Assembly (NCBI GenBank): GCA_021162615.1
Contig: JAGGYH010000080.1
Coordinates: forward strand, 1-34,898
DNA length: 34,898 nucleotides
Source of the DNA: Candidatus Aminicenantota bacterium
GTDB lineage: Bacteria; Acidobacteriota; Aminicenantia; Aminicenantales; Aminicenantaceae
Direction: 5' to 3'
The position numbers and the translations under genes were made by a program. Below, piece after piece: positions 1 through 8,378 of the stretch. How positions within the stretch are numbered: the stretch's first letter is position 1; each line of letters opens with the position of its first letter. A model generated the notes under the pieces. The model was given only the letters and a program-made list of their open reading frames with translations, had not been told where the DNA came from and ran no database searches.

Positions 1-161
1 ATGCAGTGAGATCGGCTTGCCTGAAAGGTAAAAAAATGGCGATTAAAATGAAAGTTAGAACAAATAAAAATATTTCAGTTGTCATTTTTGTAAAAAGTAT
101 GCATATCCTTGAAATCAAAACAAAAAAATGCTCATCGCCATTTTTTTATGAATAGGTCAGG
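1..161. repeat. Inverted-repeat element copy R1, truncated by window edge
   Basis: The right end (134-161) is the terminal repeat, read outward as ATCGCC, a T-run, then ATGAATAGGTCAGG. The internal counterpart AAAAAAATGGCGATT lies at 31-45. Bases 1-36 match the reverse complement of 25045-25080 exactly, so this is the same long form as the copy at 24917-25169, lying in the opposite orientation. Its far end is outside the window. The interior (about 45-133) matches the copies at 12831 and 24917 without indels but with roughly 20 substitutions. The element ends 19 nt before the radical SAM gene. Confidence 0.85.
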
Positions 162-180
162 TTAATAAAACACAACTCTC

Positions 181-1176
181 ATGGATATATCAGAAAAAAT
201 AAAAAAAATAGACAAGGCACTGGAAGCGCTCTCAGAAAACAGACATTCCTGCCGGTTGTGTCCACGACAGTGCTCAGTGGACCGGGAAAAAGAGTCAGGA
301 TACTGTTCAGCCGGAAATGACGTTTACATATCCCATGCCGGCCTTCATTTTGGGGAAGAGCCGGTACTGAGCGGTTATAAAGACTACCGTAAAAAATCCA
401 GAAAGAGTCCGGGGTCTTCAAGCGGGTCAGGGACCATATTTTTTACCGGCTGTCATCTCAAATGCCTGTTCTGCCAAAACCACCAGATCAGCTGGGGAAA
501 TCAGGGGAGTAAGATCTCCACTACAGGTCTTGCCCGTAAGATGCTGGAAATTCAAAAAAAGGGCGCATTGAATATCAATCTCGTATCCCCCACTCATATG
601 ATATTGCCCATATTATCTGCACTCAAAAAAGCCTATGAAACAGGGCTTTCTATTCCTTTGGTATACAATTCCTGTGGATATGAAAGAGATGTCATTCTAA
701 AGAATCTGGAAGGGATCATTGATATTTACCTTCCGGATATAAAATATTTTTCCTCCCAGCTTTCAAAACAGCTTTCCGGAGTATCTGACTATTTTGACCA
801 TACGAAAAGAGCTATTCTAGAAATGTCGCGCCAGCAGCCGGAGCTGGTTTTAGACAGAGGCAAAACAGCACAGCGAGGCCTTATCATACGGCACCTTATT
901 CTTCCCGGACAAGTCAATGATTCCATAAAGATTTTAAACTGGATAAAAGAAAATATCTCAAATTCCTTTGGACTCAGCCTTATGAGTCAGTTCTATCCGT
1001 GTTTTAAGACTCCTTTGGAATTCCAGAAAAAAATCTCCCCTTATGAATACAAACAGGTTTTAGAGACCGCTCAAATGCTGGAGTTTAAAGAAATGTACAT
1101 CCAGCCGGATCTCTTTTCGGATAACAGGCACCTCATCCCGGATTTCAAACTAAAAAACCCATTCAGATGGGAATAA
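181..1176 (+). CDS. Radical SAM protein, PflX/PflA-like (COG1313 type)
   Basis: A 331-residue radical SAM enzyme. C91, C95 and C98 form the CxxxCxxC cluster (TGCHLKCLFC) that would bind the SAM-cleaving [4Fe-4S] centre. A second cysteine group near the N-terminus (C24, C27, C31, C42) is typical of the PflX/COG1313 branch, which resembles pyruvate formate-lyase activating enzyme. The true substrate of this branch is unknown, and no glycyl-radical enzyme lies nearby, so I do not call it pflA. No good Shine-Dalgarno precedes the ATG; the repeat R1 ends only 19 nt upstream. The stop codon directly abuts the stop codon of the convergent DUF3014 gene with no bases between them. Confidence 0.85.
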   Translation: MDISEKIKKIDKALEALSENRHSCRLCPRQCSVDREKESGYCSAGNDVYISHAGLHFGEEPVLSGYKDYRKKSRKSPGSSSGSGTIFFTGCHLKCLFCQNHQISWGNQGSKISTTGLARKMLEIQKKGALNINLVSPTHMILPILSALKKAYETGLSIPLVYNSCGYERDVILKNLEGIIDIYLPDIKYFSSQLSKQLSGVSDYFDHTKRAILEMSRQQPELVLDRGKTAQRGLIIRHLILPGQVNDSIKILNWIKENISNSFGLSLMSQFYPCFKTPLEFQKKISPYEYKQVLETAQMLEFKEMYIQPDLFSDNRHLIPDFKLKNPFRWE

Positions 1177-1956
1177 TCACGGCTTATTCTTGAATCCAGT
1201 AAGCAGCTCTCGAAGCTTGCTTTGTATCTTCCTGATGTTTTCCGGCCCCATTCGTAACAGGTGTTTTTGGGCCTGGCTCAAACTTTCAAGTTCAGGATCG
1301 CGTAATTCAAATGATTTGACTTTACTTATGAGCACAATATCTTCTTCGACAAGCGGCACAGCAAGGAGCTCTTTTATGGCTCTCTCCAGTGTTTTATCAA
1401 AATCAACATCCGGATAACCTAACTCTTCGTAGGCTTCCTGTATAAGAGGCTTGAATCTTCGATATACCTGCACGCATTTACCGGTATCTATGGACGAAAA
1501 TACATTCGCTACGGGGTCGTACCTCTTATAAGTATCCTTATCAATAAGATACCGGCCTTCTTTCTTCTCAACTAAAAATTCCCCTTCAGGTTCAAAGAAA
1601 CCAATTTGTTTTCTTGGGCTTAACCCATGAGCGATATTATCCACAGCTGCCACGAAATTCTTTATCAAATGGTCTGTCCCCATCCATTTGGTAAATCTCG
1701 GGTCAGATGTTATGTCTTTCAGGAATTCTCTTAAAACACCATCACTTTCCTCTATTGTGATATCAATGGGTTCCACTTGTTCTGGTTCTATTTTCTCTTT
1801 TTCAGCTTTTTCCAATGGCTTTTCCTCAACAATATCAGCGACTTCCGTTTTTTCTTGTGTCTGCTTGTTTGTTACCAAATAATACACAATGATTACAGCT
1901 GCAATGACCAAAATAAACACAATCCCGGTTAATATCACTTTCTTTTTCTCTTCCAT
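1177..1956 (-). CDS. DUF3014-domain membrane-anchored protein
   Basis: 259 residues. One N-terminal membrane segment (about residues 7-29) is followed by a charged, Glu-rich linker (about 30-65) and then a soluble domain to the end. The pattern from ESDGVLREFL through the WMGTDHLIKNFVAAVDNIAHG stretch (read in two parts) and LSQAQKHLLRMGPENIRKIQ matches the DUF3014 family, whose function is unknown. The topology suggests a periplasmic domain on an N-terminal anchor. A strong AAAGGAGG lies a few bases before the ATG. The gene starts 15 nt after the DUF4097-like gene ends, so the two are probably co-transcribed. Family assignment is from recognition of sequence style and is fairly secure; function is not. 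Confidence 0.75.
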   Translation of the reverse strand: MEEKKKVILTGIVFILVIAAVIIVYYLVTNKQTQEKTEVADIVEEKPLEKAEKEKIEPEQVEPIDITIEESDGVLREFLKDITSDPRFTKWMGTDHLIKNFVAAVDNIAHGLSPRKQIGFFEPEGEFLVEKKEGRYLIDKDTYKRYDPVANVFSSIDTGKCVQVYRRFKPLIQEAYEELGYPDVDFDKTLERAIKELLAVPLVEEDIVLISKVKSFELRDPELESLSQAQKHLLRMGPENIRKIQSKLRELLTGFKNKP

Positions 1957-1971
1957 TTTCTGCCTCCTTTC

Positions 1972-2826
1972 TTATCCCCTGGACAAACATACGAAAGATC
2001 CAACATCTTTCTGGTCAGGTTCGATTATTTTTATATGGATGTGGCCGTTTAAAGCAGTCAAGTAAACAGAAGCTCCTCCACTGCCCAGCTGAACGTGGAT
2101 TTCATTCTCTTCCTCTAGAATATCAGCCTCAAATTCAGAGCTAAACTCTCCTTCCGGACAATAGGCTCTGATAGAAGCAGCCACGTTTTTTTCAAGGAAA
2201 AGTGTTATATCCCCTTCCTGGGCATTCACTGATATGACATCTTCCTCTCTCACATCATAAAGACATGCCTGCACCGAACCATTGAGGACCGAGGTGTCCA
2301 GGGAACCTGAAAAATTATCTATGTCGATGTTTCCCTTTTCCAGTTTAACAGAAACTGATCCATAGATATCGGCAATAAAGACATCTCCTTTTCTTGCTAT
2401 AACATCTTTGATGTTAATAGAACGCGGTGTTTTAACATAATAATCAACAACAGTATCTTCCCCTTCTTCCGAAGCTGACTTTGTGCTTATATTTATATTT
2501 TCATCTCCATGCCTTTCCAAATCGATCTGGGCAATATCATCCTTTGGCATCATAAAACGGACTTGAGCCACTTCTGACCTGGGTATCATTTGTTCGGCAT
2601 AGATGTCAACCTCATTCCTATCCCATCCAGTGATCTCTATGTTTCCATCAAAATTCCTTAATGAGAGCACACCGCCTGGAGAAAACCGAATATTCCTGTA
2701 GTAATCTTCAATCGGCATCAAACCTCTGGGATCGGAATAATCTACAATTTTAACAATACATGAAGCGCTGAGAGCAATCAGTAAAAAAAGGAATACCAAA
2801 TAAAAATCAAATTTTTTAATATGCAT
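1972..2826 (-). CDS. Exported DUF4097-like beta-repeat protein
   Basis: 284 residues. The hydrophobic N-terminus (about residues 9-23) ends in SASC, so it is either a Sec signal or a weak lipobox with Cys23 as the possible acylation site; the -3 position is not the usual Leu. The body has the repeating beta-strand pattern of DUF4097/adhesin-like proteins: SLRNFDGNIEITGWDRNEV, then IARKGDVFIADIYGSVSV, KLEKGNIDIDNFSGSLDTS and LNGSVQACL, each a short strand with a conserved G-x-[IV] turn. Such proteins are envelope-associated with no known catalytic role. A clear GGAGG sits 6 nt before the ATG. It heads a probable two-gene unit with the DUF3014 protein. Confidence 0.65.
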   Translation of the reverse strand: MHIKKFDFYLVFLFLLIALSASCIVKIVDYSDPRGLMPIEDYYRNIRFSPGGVLSLRNFDGNIEITGWDRNEVDIYAEQMIPRSEVAQVRFMMPKDDIAQIDLERHGDENINISTKSASEEGEDTVVDYYVKTPRSINIKDVIARKGDVFIADIYGSVSVKLEKGNIDIDNFSGSLDTSVLNGSVQACLYDVREEDVISVNAQEGDITLFLEKNVAASIRAYCPEGEFSSEFEADILEEENEIHVQLGSGGASVYLTALNGHIHIKIIEPDQKDVGSFVCLSRG

Positions 2827-2884
2827 GTCATCCTCCCATTCCTTCTGTTTATTATAACCTTTATTATTGAATCAATTCCACTAT

Positions 2885-3030
2885 CCTGAACTATTCATAA
2901 AAAAATGGCGATTGAAAATAAAAATCATAACAAGAAAAATGTGCAGAGATTGCTTCTTGATAAAATCTTGTATATCGCTGAAACAAAATGAATAATATAA
3001 ACATCGCTATTTTTTTATGAATAGGTCAGG
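2885..3030. repeat. Inverted-repeat element copy R2 (subfamily B)
   Basis: A 146-bp element with near-perfect 28-nt terminal inverted repeats: CCTGAACTATTCAT plus an A-run and ATGGCGAT at 2885-2912, and the inverse at 3003-3030. The termini match the copies at 12831 and 24917, but the roughly 90-bp interior is different, so this is a second subfamily. Its right end overlaps the histone deacetylase gene and supplies that gene's stop codon. Transcribed, it would fold into a long hairpin. Confidence 0.85.
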
Positions 3031-4000
3031 CTAAAATCTTTCTCCTCGAATAACGTTTGTAAATCTTTCTTGCTGTCATTATAGTATTCAAATGAATGGA
3101 AACAACATCATTGATATCAACAGTATATCCGCCGGCAAACAATATGACCAGAGGACAGTCTCTTCTCCGGGCGTTTTCTATGACTATTTGATCTCTTTTT
3201 TCAAGGCCCCTCAACGTCAAGTCCAAATCACCCAGCTTGTCTTTTTTATATGGATCAGCCCCGGCAAGATAATAAATCAGATCAGGATCAAATTCTTCAT
3301 AAATACGGGGAATGTGCTGTCTTAATATGTCAATGTATTTTTCATCCCCGTCTCCTGACCATAAACCGGCATCCAGAGAACTAACCGCCTTCTCGGCAGG
3401 ATAAATATCCATTTGATGGATGGAAAAAGTGAACGCATAATCTTTATTCTTCAGAATAGATGCGGTTCCATTACCCTGGTGGACATCGCAGTCTATGACC
3501 ATGGCTCTTTGTATTTTTTTCTCTGCTTTCATTTTTTCCAAGGCCACTGCCACATCATTTATTATACAAAAACCTTCACCATGGTCTGCAAAAGCATGAT
3601 GAAACCCACCTCCTATATGCACACATATCCCGTCTTTGAGCGCTGCCTCTGATGCCTGTATCGTGCCTCCTGCGGTAAGAAAAAAAAAGTCTATGGCTTT
3701 CCTGTAAAACGGAAGTTCAAGGGCCGTAAGTTCTGAAGAGGACAGCTGGCCGGTCTTTATCTTTTTTATATATTTAGATAAGTGGGCCCTTAAGATGTCC
3801 ATCTCGTCAGGAATAGCAGGTTCAATGAAATTATCTTTAACCGCTCCTTTTTTCAGCAGGTTCTCATATACTAATCTGTACTTATTAACAGGAAAAACAT
3901 GATCTTTGAAATCCACCATCCAGTAAGAATCACTGTAAACGAATTTGAAGGGGAATTTATCTTTTTTCAAACTCTTAAGAATATTTTTAAGTCCTGCCAT
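3026..4000 (-). CDS. Histone deacetylase superfamily protein (class IV-like)
   Basis: 324 residues, the usual length for bacterial Zn-dependent deacetylases (arginase/deacetylase fold). Visible active-site residues are the His pair H134-H135 in GGGFHHAF, D172 and H174 in DCDVHQGNGT, D249 in AGADP and Y292 in AGGY. The opening FVYSD-x-Y and HVFPxxKYRL resemble the HDAC11/class IV branch. The substrate is unknown: small acetylated metabolites or acetyl-lysine are both possible. Its stop codon TGA lies in the terminal repeat of R2, and its ATG begins 3 nt outside copy R3, so the gene is bracketed by two elements of the same family. The only ribosome-binding candidate (AGGTCAGG) is inside the R3 terminus. 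It lies 42 nt downstream of ppdK on the same strand. Confidence 0.88.
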   Translation of the reverse strand: MAGLKNILKSLKKDKFPFKFVYSDSYWMVDFKDHVFPVNKYRLVYENLLKKGAVKDNFIEPAIPDEMDILRAHLSKYIKKIKTGQLSSSELTALELPFYRKAIDFFFLTAGGTIQASEAALKDGICVHIGGGFHHAFADHGEGFCIINDVAVALEKMKAEKKIQRAMVIDCDVHQGNGTASILKNKDYAFTFSIHQMDIYPAEKAVSSLDAGLWSGDGDEKYIDILRQHIPRIYEEFDPDLIYYLAGADPYKKDKLGDLDLTLRGLEKRDQIVIENARRRDCPLVILFAGGYTVDINDVVSIHLNTIMTARKIYKRYSRRKILA

Positions 4001-4003
4001 TAA

Positions 4004-4066
4004 CCTGACCTATTCATAAAAAAACGGCGATGTGTTTATTATTCATTTTGTTCCAGCGATATGCAA
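4004..4066. repeat. Half-copy R3 of the inverted-repeat element (subfamily B)
   Basis: It begins with the terminus CCTGACCTATTCAT, an A-run and ACGGCGAT, then continues with TTATTCATTTTGTT-CAGCGATAT, matching the reverse complement of the R2 right half (about 2966-3030). The other terminus is missing; homology fades at about 4066 inside ppdK. It contains the last codons and stop of ppdK and the region just upstream of the deacetylase start. Confidence 0.8.
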
Positions 4067-6775
4067 TTTTCTCTTTTCCTTAAGTGTGGCCTGGGCCGCA
4101 GCTAATCTTGCAATAGGTATCTGATATGCGGAACAGCTCACATAGTTCAGCCCTATTTTGTGGCAGAAAAAAATAGACCGCGGATCTCCGCCATGCACAC
4201 CGCATATTCCCACCTTTAAATCAGGTCTTACGGCCCGACCCTTATCAACAGCCCATCTCATCAATTCGCCTACTCCTTCAATATCTATCGAAGTAAAGGG
4301 GTCATCTTTCCAAATGCCCTTGGCCAAATATTGGTTGATAAATGAAGCCCCGTCATCCCTTGATATGCCAAAGGTAGTCTGGGTGAGGTCGTTTGTGCCA
4401 AAAGAAAAGAACTCTGCCTCTTTGGCTACTTCATCTGCTGTTATGGCCGCTCTTGGAATCTCTATCATCGTACCGACCGTATAGTCAAATTTGACATTAT
4501 ATTTCTTTATCAATTTTTCTGCCACATCAATAATGATTTTCTTCTGATCCGCCAGCTCATTTACCGAGCCTATCAAAGGAACCATGATCTCTGGAAAAAC
4601 ATCCTCTCCCTCACTCGATAACTGACAGGCAGCCTCAAAAATCGCTGAGGTCTGCATTTCTATGATTTCAGGGAAGGTGACTCCGATACGGCATCCTCTG
4701 TGGCCGAGCATAGGATTAAACTCAGACAGAGCTTTGACCCGTTCCAGCAACTTTTCTTTTTCTTTGACCTTCTCGCTGCTTGCTTTTCCCGAATGTTTCA
4801 ACTCAGCAATCTCCAGCATCAAATCTTCTTTTTTCGGCAAGAACTCGTGAAGAGGGGGATCCAGAGTTCTGATAGTCACAGGATTCCCACCCATTGCTTT
4901 AAACAGGTCATAAAAATCCTGCCTCTGGAAAGGCAGCAGCTTATCTAAATACATGCGTCTGTCTTTTTCCGTTTCAGATAAAATCATATTTTTTATAAAA
5001 GGCAGCCTTTCCTTCTCAAAAAACATATGTTCTGTTCTGGCTAATCCTATACCTTCAGCTCCAAAGGCAAAGGCAATTTTGGCATCTTCCGGCGTATCCG
5101 CGTTCGCTCTCACATTCATCCTCCTCACTCCATCAGCCCAACCAAGGAATTTTACAAAATATTGATATATTTCAGAATCTTCAGGCCTTATATTTCCTCT
5201 GATAACCTGAATGATCTCAGGGGGTTTGGTTTCGATTTCTCCCAACATGACTTCACCAGAAGTGCCATCGATCGAAATCGACTCTCCCTCTTTCACTGTA
5301 ATTCCTTTGACATTAAATTGCCTTCCCTCTTCATTAAGCACAATGTCACCGCATCCGACAACAGCCGGCTTTCCCATCTGCCTCCCTACCACTGCTGCAT
5401 GTGAGGTCATTCCGCCTGTGGCCGTGAGAATTCCCTGGGAAGCGCTCATCCCGTGTATATCATCAGGAGACGTTTCATCCCTTACAAGGACAATCATCTT
5501 CCCCTTTGCTTTCCATTCTACGGCCTCCTCTGAGGAGAAGACAACCTGACCGGCAGCTGCCCCCGGTGAAGCGGCAAGTCCCTTGGCAAGAACTTTGTGT
5601 TTTTCTTTTTCCTCAGGGTCAAAAACAGGATGGAGAAGCTGATCCAGTGCCTCAGGCTCCACCATCATCAAAGCTTCCTCTTTGGATGCAATACCTTCTT
5701 CGACCATATCAACCGCTATCTTTACAGCCGCCTGTCCTGTCCTCTTTCCATCTCTCGTTTGAAGCATATAAAGCTTCTTCTCTTGAATGGTAAATTCGAA
5801 ATCCTGGACATTGCGGTAATGCTTCTCAAGATGACTGGTCACTTGAACAAGCTGCTTAAAGACTTCGGGCATATCCTGTTCAAGCTCTTTTAACTGAGAC
5901 GGGGTTCTTACGCCAGCAACAACATCTTCCCCCTGAGCGTTAATCAGGTATTCTCCATATACCTCTTTTTCACCGGTGGCGGGATTTCTTGTGAAACCCA
6001 CTCCTGTCGCAGAAGTATCTCCGAAATTACCGAAAACCATAAGCTGTATATTTACGGCTGTGCCTAAATCATCCGGGATATGATTGATATTCCTATAGGT
6101 GACCGCACGGGGATTATCCCAGGAACTGAATACCGCAGATATGGCTAAAAACAGTTGTTCCCTGACATCCTGAGGAAACTCTCTCCCGGTATTCTCTTTA
6201 ATAATCTTTTTATATTTACTGAGTATTTCTTCTAAATCCTCTTCCGGAAGCTGTGAGTCAACCTTGATATCCTTCTCTTCCTTTTTAGCTTTCAGGACCT
6301 CTTCGAAATTTTTCTTGGGAATTTCTAGAACGACATCTCCAAACATCTGCATCAATCTCCGATAGCAGTCTAAAGCAAACCGTCTGTCTCTGCTTTTTTG
6401 AGCCAATCCTTCCACTGTTTCATCATTCAATCCCAGGTTTAATATGGTATCCATCATTCCGGGCATGGAGAACTTGGCTCCTGAACGGACAGAGACCAGC
6501 AAAGGATTCTTTTTGTCACCGAACTTCTGTCCCGCTGTTTTTTCTAATCTCTCTAAATTGACAAGGATTTCCTTCTTCACCTCATCCGGAAGTTTGTTCC
6601 CTTTTTTCAGAAACAAAGCACATACATCCGTAGATACCGTAAATCCCGGAGGGACCGGAAGCCCTATCCCCGCCATCTCTGCCAGGTTAGCTCCCTTGCC
6701 TCCAAGCAAGCCTTTCATATCTTTATTGCCTTCCGCATTATCCTTACTAAAAAAATATACATACTGCTTTGTCAC
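4043..6775 (-). CDS. ppdK: Pyruvate, phosphate dikinase
   Basis: 910 residues (typical 870-900). It interconverts pyruvate + ATP + Pi with PEP + AMP + PPi in central carbon metabolism. Domains in order: ATP-grasp nucleotide-binding domain (GGKGANLAEMAGIGLPVPPG near residue 25, SVRSGAKFSMPGMMDT near 95), the swivelling phosphohistidine domain (TGGMTSHAAVV, catalytic H459) and the PEP/pyruvate TIM barrel ending in GICGVHGGDP (catalytic C858). The start is GTG, chosen because AGGAGG lies 5-6 nt upstream. The family normally ends just after ARLAAAQ-x-LK. Here about ten extra residues follow, and the last seven (LHIAGTK) and the stop are encoded by repeat R3. Confidence 0.97.
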   Translation of the reverse strand: MTKQYVYFFSKDNAEGNKDMKGLLGGKGANLAEMAGIGLPVPPGFTVSTDVCALFLKKGNKLPDEVKKEILVNLERLEKTAGQKFGDKKNPLLVSVRSGAKFSMPGMMDTILNLGLNDETVEGLAQKSRDRRFALDCYRRLMQMFGDVVLEIPKKNFEEVLKAKKEEKDIKVDSQLPEEDLEEILSKYKKIIKENTGREFPQDVREQLFLAISAVFSSWDNPRAVTYRNINHIPDDLGTAVNIQLMVFGNFGDTSATGVGFTRNPATGEKEVYGEYLINAQGEDVVAGVRTPSQLKELEQDMPEVFKQLVQVTSHLEKHYRNVQDFEFTIQEKKLYMLQTRDGKRTGQAAVKIAVDMVEEGIASKEEALMMVEPEALDQLLHPVFDPEEKEKHKVLAKGLAASPGAAAGQVVFSSEEAVEWKAKGKMIVLVRDETSPDDIHGMSASQGILTATGGMTSHAAVVGRQMGKPAVVGCGDIVLNEEGRQFNVKGITVKEGESISIDGTSGEVMLGEIETKPPEIIQVIRGNIRPEDSEIYQYFVKFLGWADGVRRMNVRANADTPEDAKIAFAFGAEGIGLARTEHMFFEKERLPFIKNMILSETEKDRRMYLDKLLPFQRQDFYDLFKAMGGNPVTIRTLDPPLHEFLPKKEDLMLEIAELKHSGKASSEKVKEKEKLLERVKALSEFNPMLGHRGCRIGVTFPEIIEMQTSAIFEAACQLSSEGEDVFPEIMVPLIGSVNELADQKKIIIDVAEKLIKKYNVKFDYTVGTMIEIPRAAITADEVAKEAEFFSFGTNDLTQTTFGISRDDGASFINQYLAKGIWKDDPFTSIDIEGVGELMRWAVDKGRAVRPDLKVGICGVHGGDPRSIFFCHKIGLNYVSCSAYQIPIARLAAAQATLKEKRKLHIAGTK

Positions 6776-7002
6776 TTTGACCTCCTTTTTATCATCATAA
6801 CCAATGATATGAGCTTCGATCCCGAGCTCTCTTTGAAAAACAATTCATACCTTGCTGAAAATCATATCATTAGAATATGATATCATTCTCTCTGCAGGCA
6901 CTTAAGCTCCTGTTAAAATAAGAACCAGGGAAAAAATTCAGTAATTTGTAATTTTAAAACAGTCTTGATACAAGGTCAAATAATTAATCCGAATCACTCA
7001 GG

Positions 7003-8196
7003 CTAAAACAGTGACCTGTATTTTTTAAGTCCTGCCTTAAAAACCTTGATAGCTCTTTTTAAATTCTCTTCCTTAAGAACATACGCAATTCTCACTTCAT
7101 CCATCCCCTTCCCAGGAGTACAGTAAAATCCCTGAGCAGGAGCCACCATGACCGTTTCATTCTCAAATCTGAAATCCGTTAACATCCACCGCACAAAATG
7201 TTCACTGTCTTTTATGGGAAGCCTCACAATGATATAGAATGCGCCCTGGGGCTTGTGCATGACGATGCCGGGAAAGTCCTTTAATCCCTCAAACAGGATG
7301 TCTCTCCTCTTTTGATACTCTTTTCTCACAGATTCAAAATAACCGACTCCCATTCTATAAGCCTCTAAGGCCGCCTTCTGCTCAAGAGTTGGAGGGCAAA
7401 GCCTGGCCTGGGCAAATTTGAGGATTCCATTATAAACTTCAGGGTTCCTGGTTATGACAGCCCCTATCCTTGCCCCGCAGCAGCTAAAACGTTTGGAGAT
7501 GCTGTCCACAACAATAGCTCTGTCTTTGATCTCTTCATACTCCAGTATGCTTTTATGGCTGTATCCATCATAAACAAATTCTTTGTAAACCTCATCCGCA
7601 ATGAGAAACAGGTCATGTTTCTTTACAACATCGATCACTCTCTCCAGCTCTTCCGCTGTATAAACCGTCCCCGTAGGATTATTCGGAGAACACAGTAGAA
7701 TAGCTCTTGTTTTTGATGTTATTGTCTGTTCTATATCCTTCTTAGGAGGAAGTCTGAACCCATTTTTTACATCAAGAGTGAGGGGCGCTATTTTTACATT
7801 TGCAAAAGCAGCATATCCATTGTAATTGGTATAAAAGGGCTCAGGAATGATAATCTCCTCACCATTGTCAGCCACTGCAGAGAAAGAAAAATGAATGGCT
7901 TCAGATCCCCCGATTGTGATAATCACATTCTCATGGGTCACTGGAATATTGTATAAATTAAAATAGCCGGCAATAGACTTTCTTAAATCCAGAATCCCCT
8001 GAGCAGGACCGTACTCGAGAACCTCTTCCTTTCCCTTCTTAAAAGCATTCCATACAGGATCCGGTGTTTTAATGTCAGGCTGTCCGATATTAATAAAATA
8101 GACCCGGACCCCTTCTGAAATTGCCTGGTCCGCATATGGTTTTAACTTTCTGATGGGAGATGCTTGTATATCCTGGGCACGTTTGGAAATATGCAT
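7003..8196 (-). CDS. Pyridoxal-phosphate aminotransferase, class I/II (aspartate aminotransferase-like)
   Basis: 397 residues, standard fold-type I aminotransferase length. Visible motifs are the PLP-binding SPNNPTG (170-176), DEVY (201-204), and SISKRFSCCGARIG with the Schiff-base Lys at 235. VRIAYV near the C-terminus carries the expected substrate-carboxylate Arg. It probably uses glutamate/2-oxoglutarate with aspartate, alanine or an aromatic partner; substrate cannot be settled from motifs. It ends 227 nt upstream of ppdK, so pyruvate/oxaloacetate links are possible. It is divergent from pyrK, with the small palindrome R6 between them. Confidence 0.9.
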   Translation of the reverse strand: MHISKRAQDIQASPIRKLKPYADQAISEGVRVYFINIGQPDIKTPDPVWNAFKKGKEEVLEYGPAQGILDLRKSIAGYFNLYNIPVTHENVIITIGGSEAIHFSFSAVADNGEEIIIPEPFYTNYNGYAAFANVKIAPLTLDVKNGFRLPPKKDIEQTITSKTRAILLCSPNNPTGTVYTAEELERVIDVVKKHDLFLIADEVYKEFVYDGYSHKSILEYEEIKDRAIVVDSISKRFSCCGARIGAVITRNPEVYNGILKFAQARLCPPTLEQKAALEAYRMGVGYFESVRKEYQKRRDILFEGLKDFPGIVMHKPQGAFYIIVRLPIKDSEHFVRWMLTDFRFENETVMVAPAQGFYCTPGKGMDEVRIAYVLKEENLKRAIKVFKAGLKKYRSLF

Positions 8197-8218
8197 TTGT
8201 ATTACCTCCCGTAATCAG

Positions 8219-8268
8219 CCTGGATTTTCATCGAGCGCTCCACCCTTCCGGCTCGTGAACAATCCAGG
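8219..8268. repeat. 50-bp palindromic mini-element R6
   Basis: Starts CCTGGATTTTCATCGAGC and ends with the inverse of CCTGGATTGTTCACGAGCC, leaving a short loop. The terminus is the same type as the right end of the long element at 24917-25169 (CCTGGATTATTCACAA). It lies in the divergent spacer between the aminotransferase and pyrK. Confidence 0.65.
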
Positions 8269-8378
8269 TCATTCATGAAGATTTTGATTATTTCAAAAAC
8301 ACTTGTTTATGTCAAAGTTTTTATTGCTCTCAAAAATAGATTCTGGTATTTTAAGTTCGACGCAACAGAAGTTCGTTT

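Noticed and set aside
31-150. A conserved 39-residue peptide encoded inside the repeats (MAIKMKV... to SPFFYE)
   Set aside because: Copies at 1 and 12831 keep an open frame and no indels, but their 21 differences fall 8, 7 and 6 at codon positions 1, 2 and 3, and the copy at 24917 has lost the ATG and gained a stop. There is no coding-type selection; the frame is incidental.
6840-6900. Palindrome-like ATATCATTAGAATATGATAT upstream of ppdK
   Set aside because: Imperfect and AT-rich; no regulator family fits and no clear promoter lines up with it.
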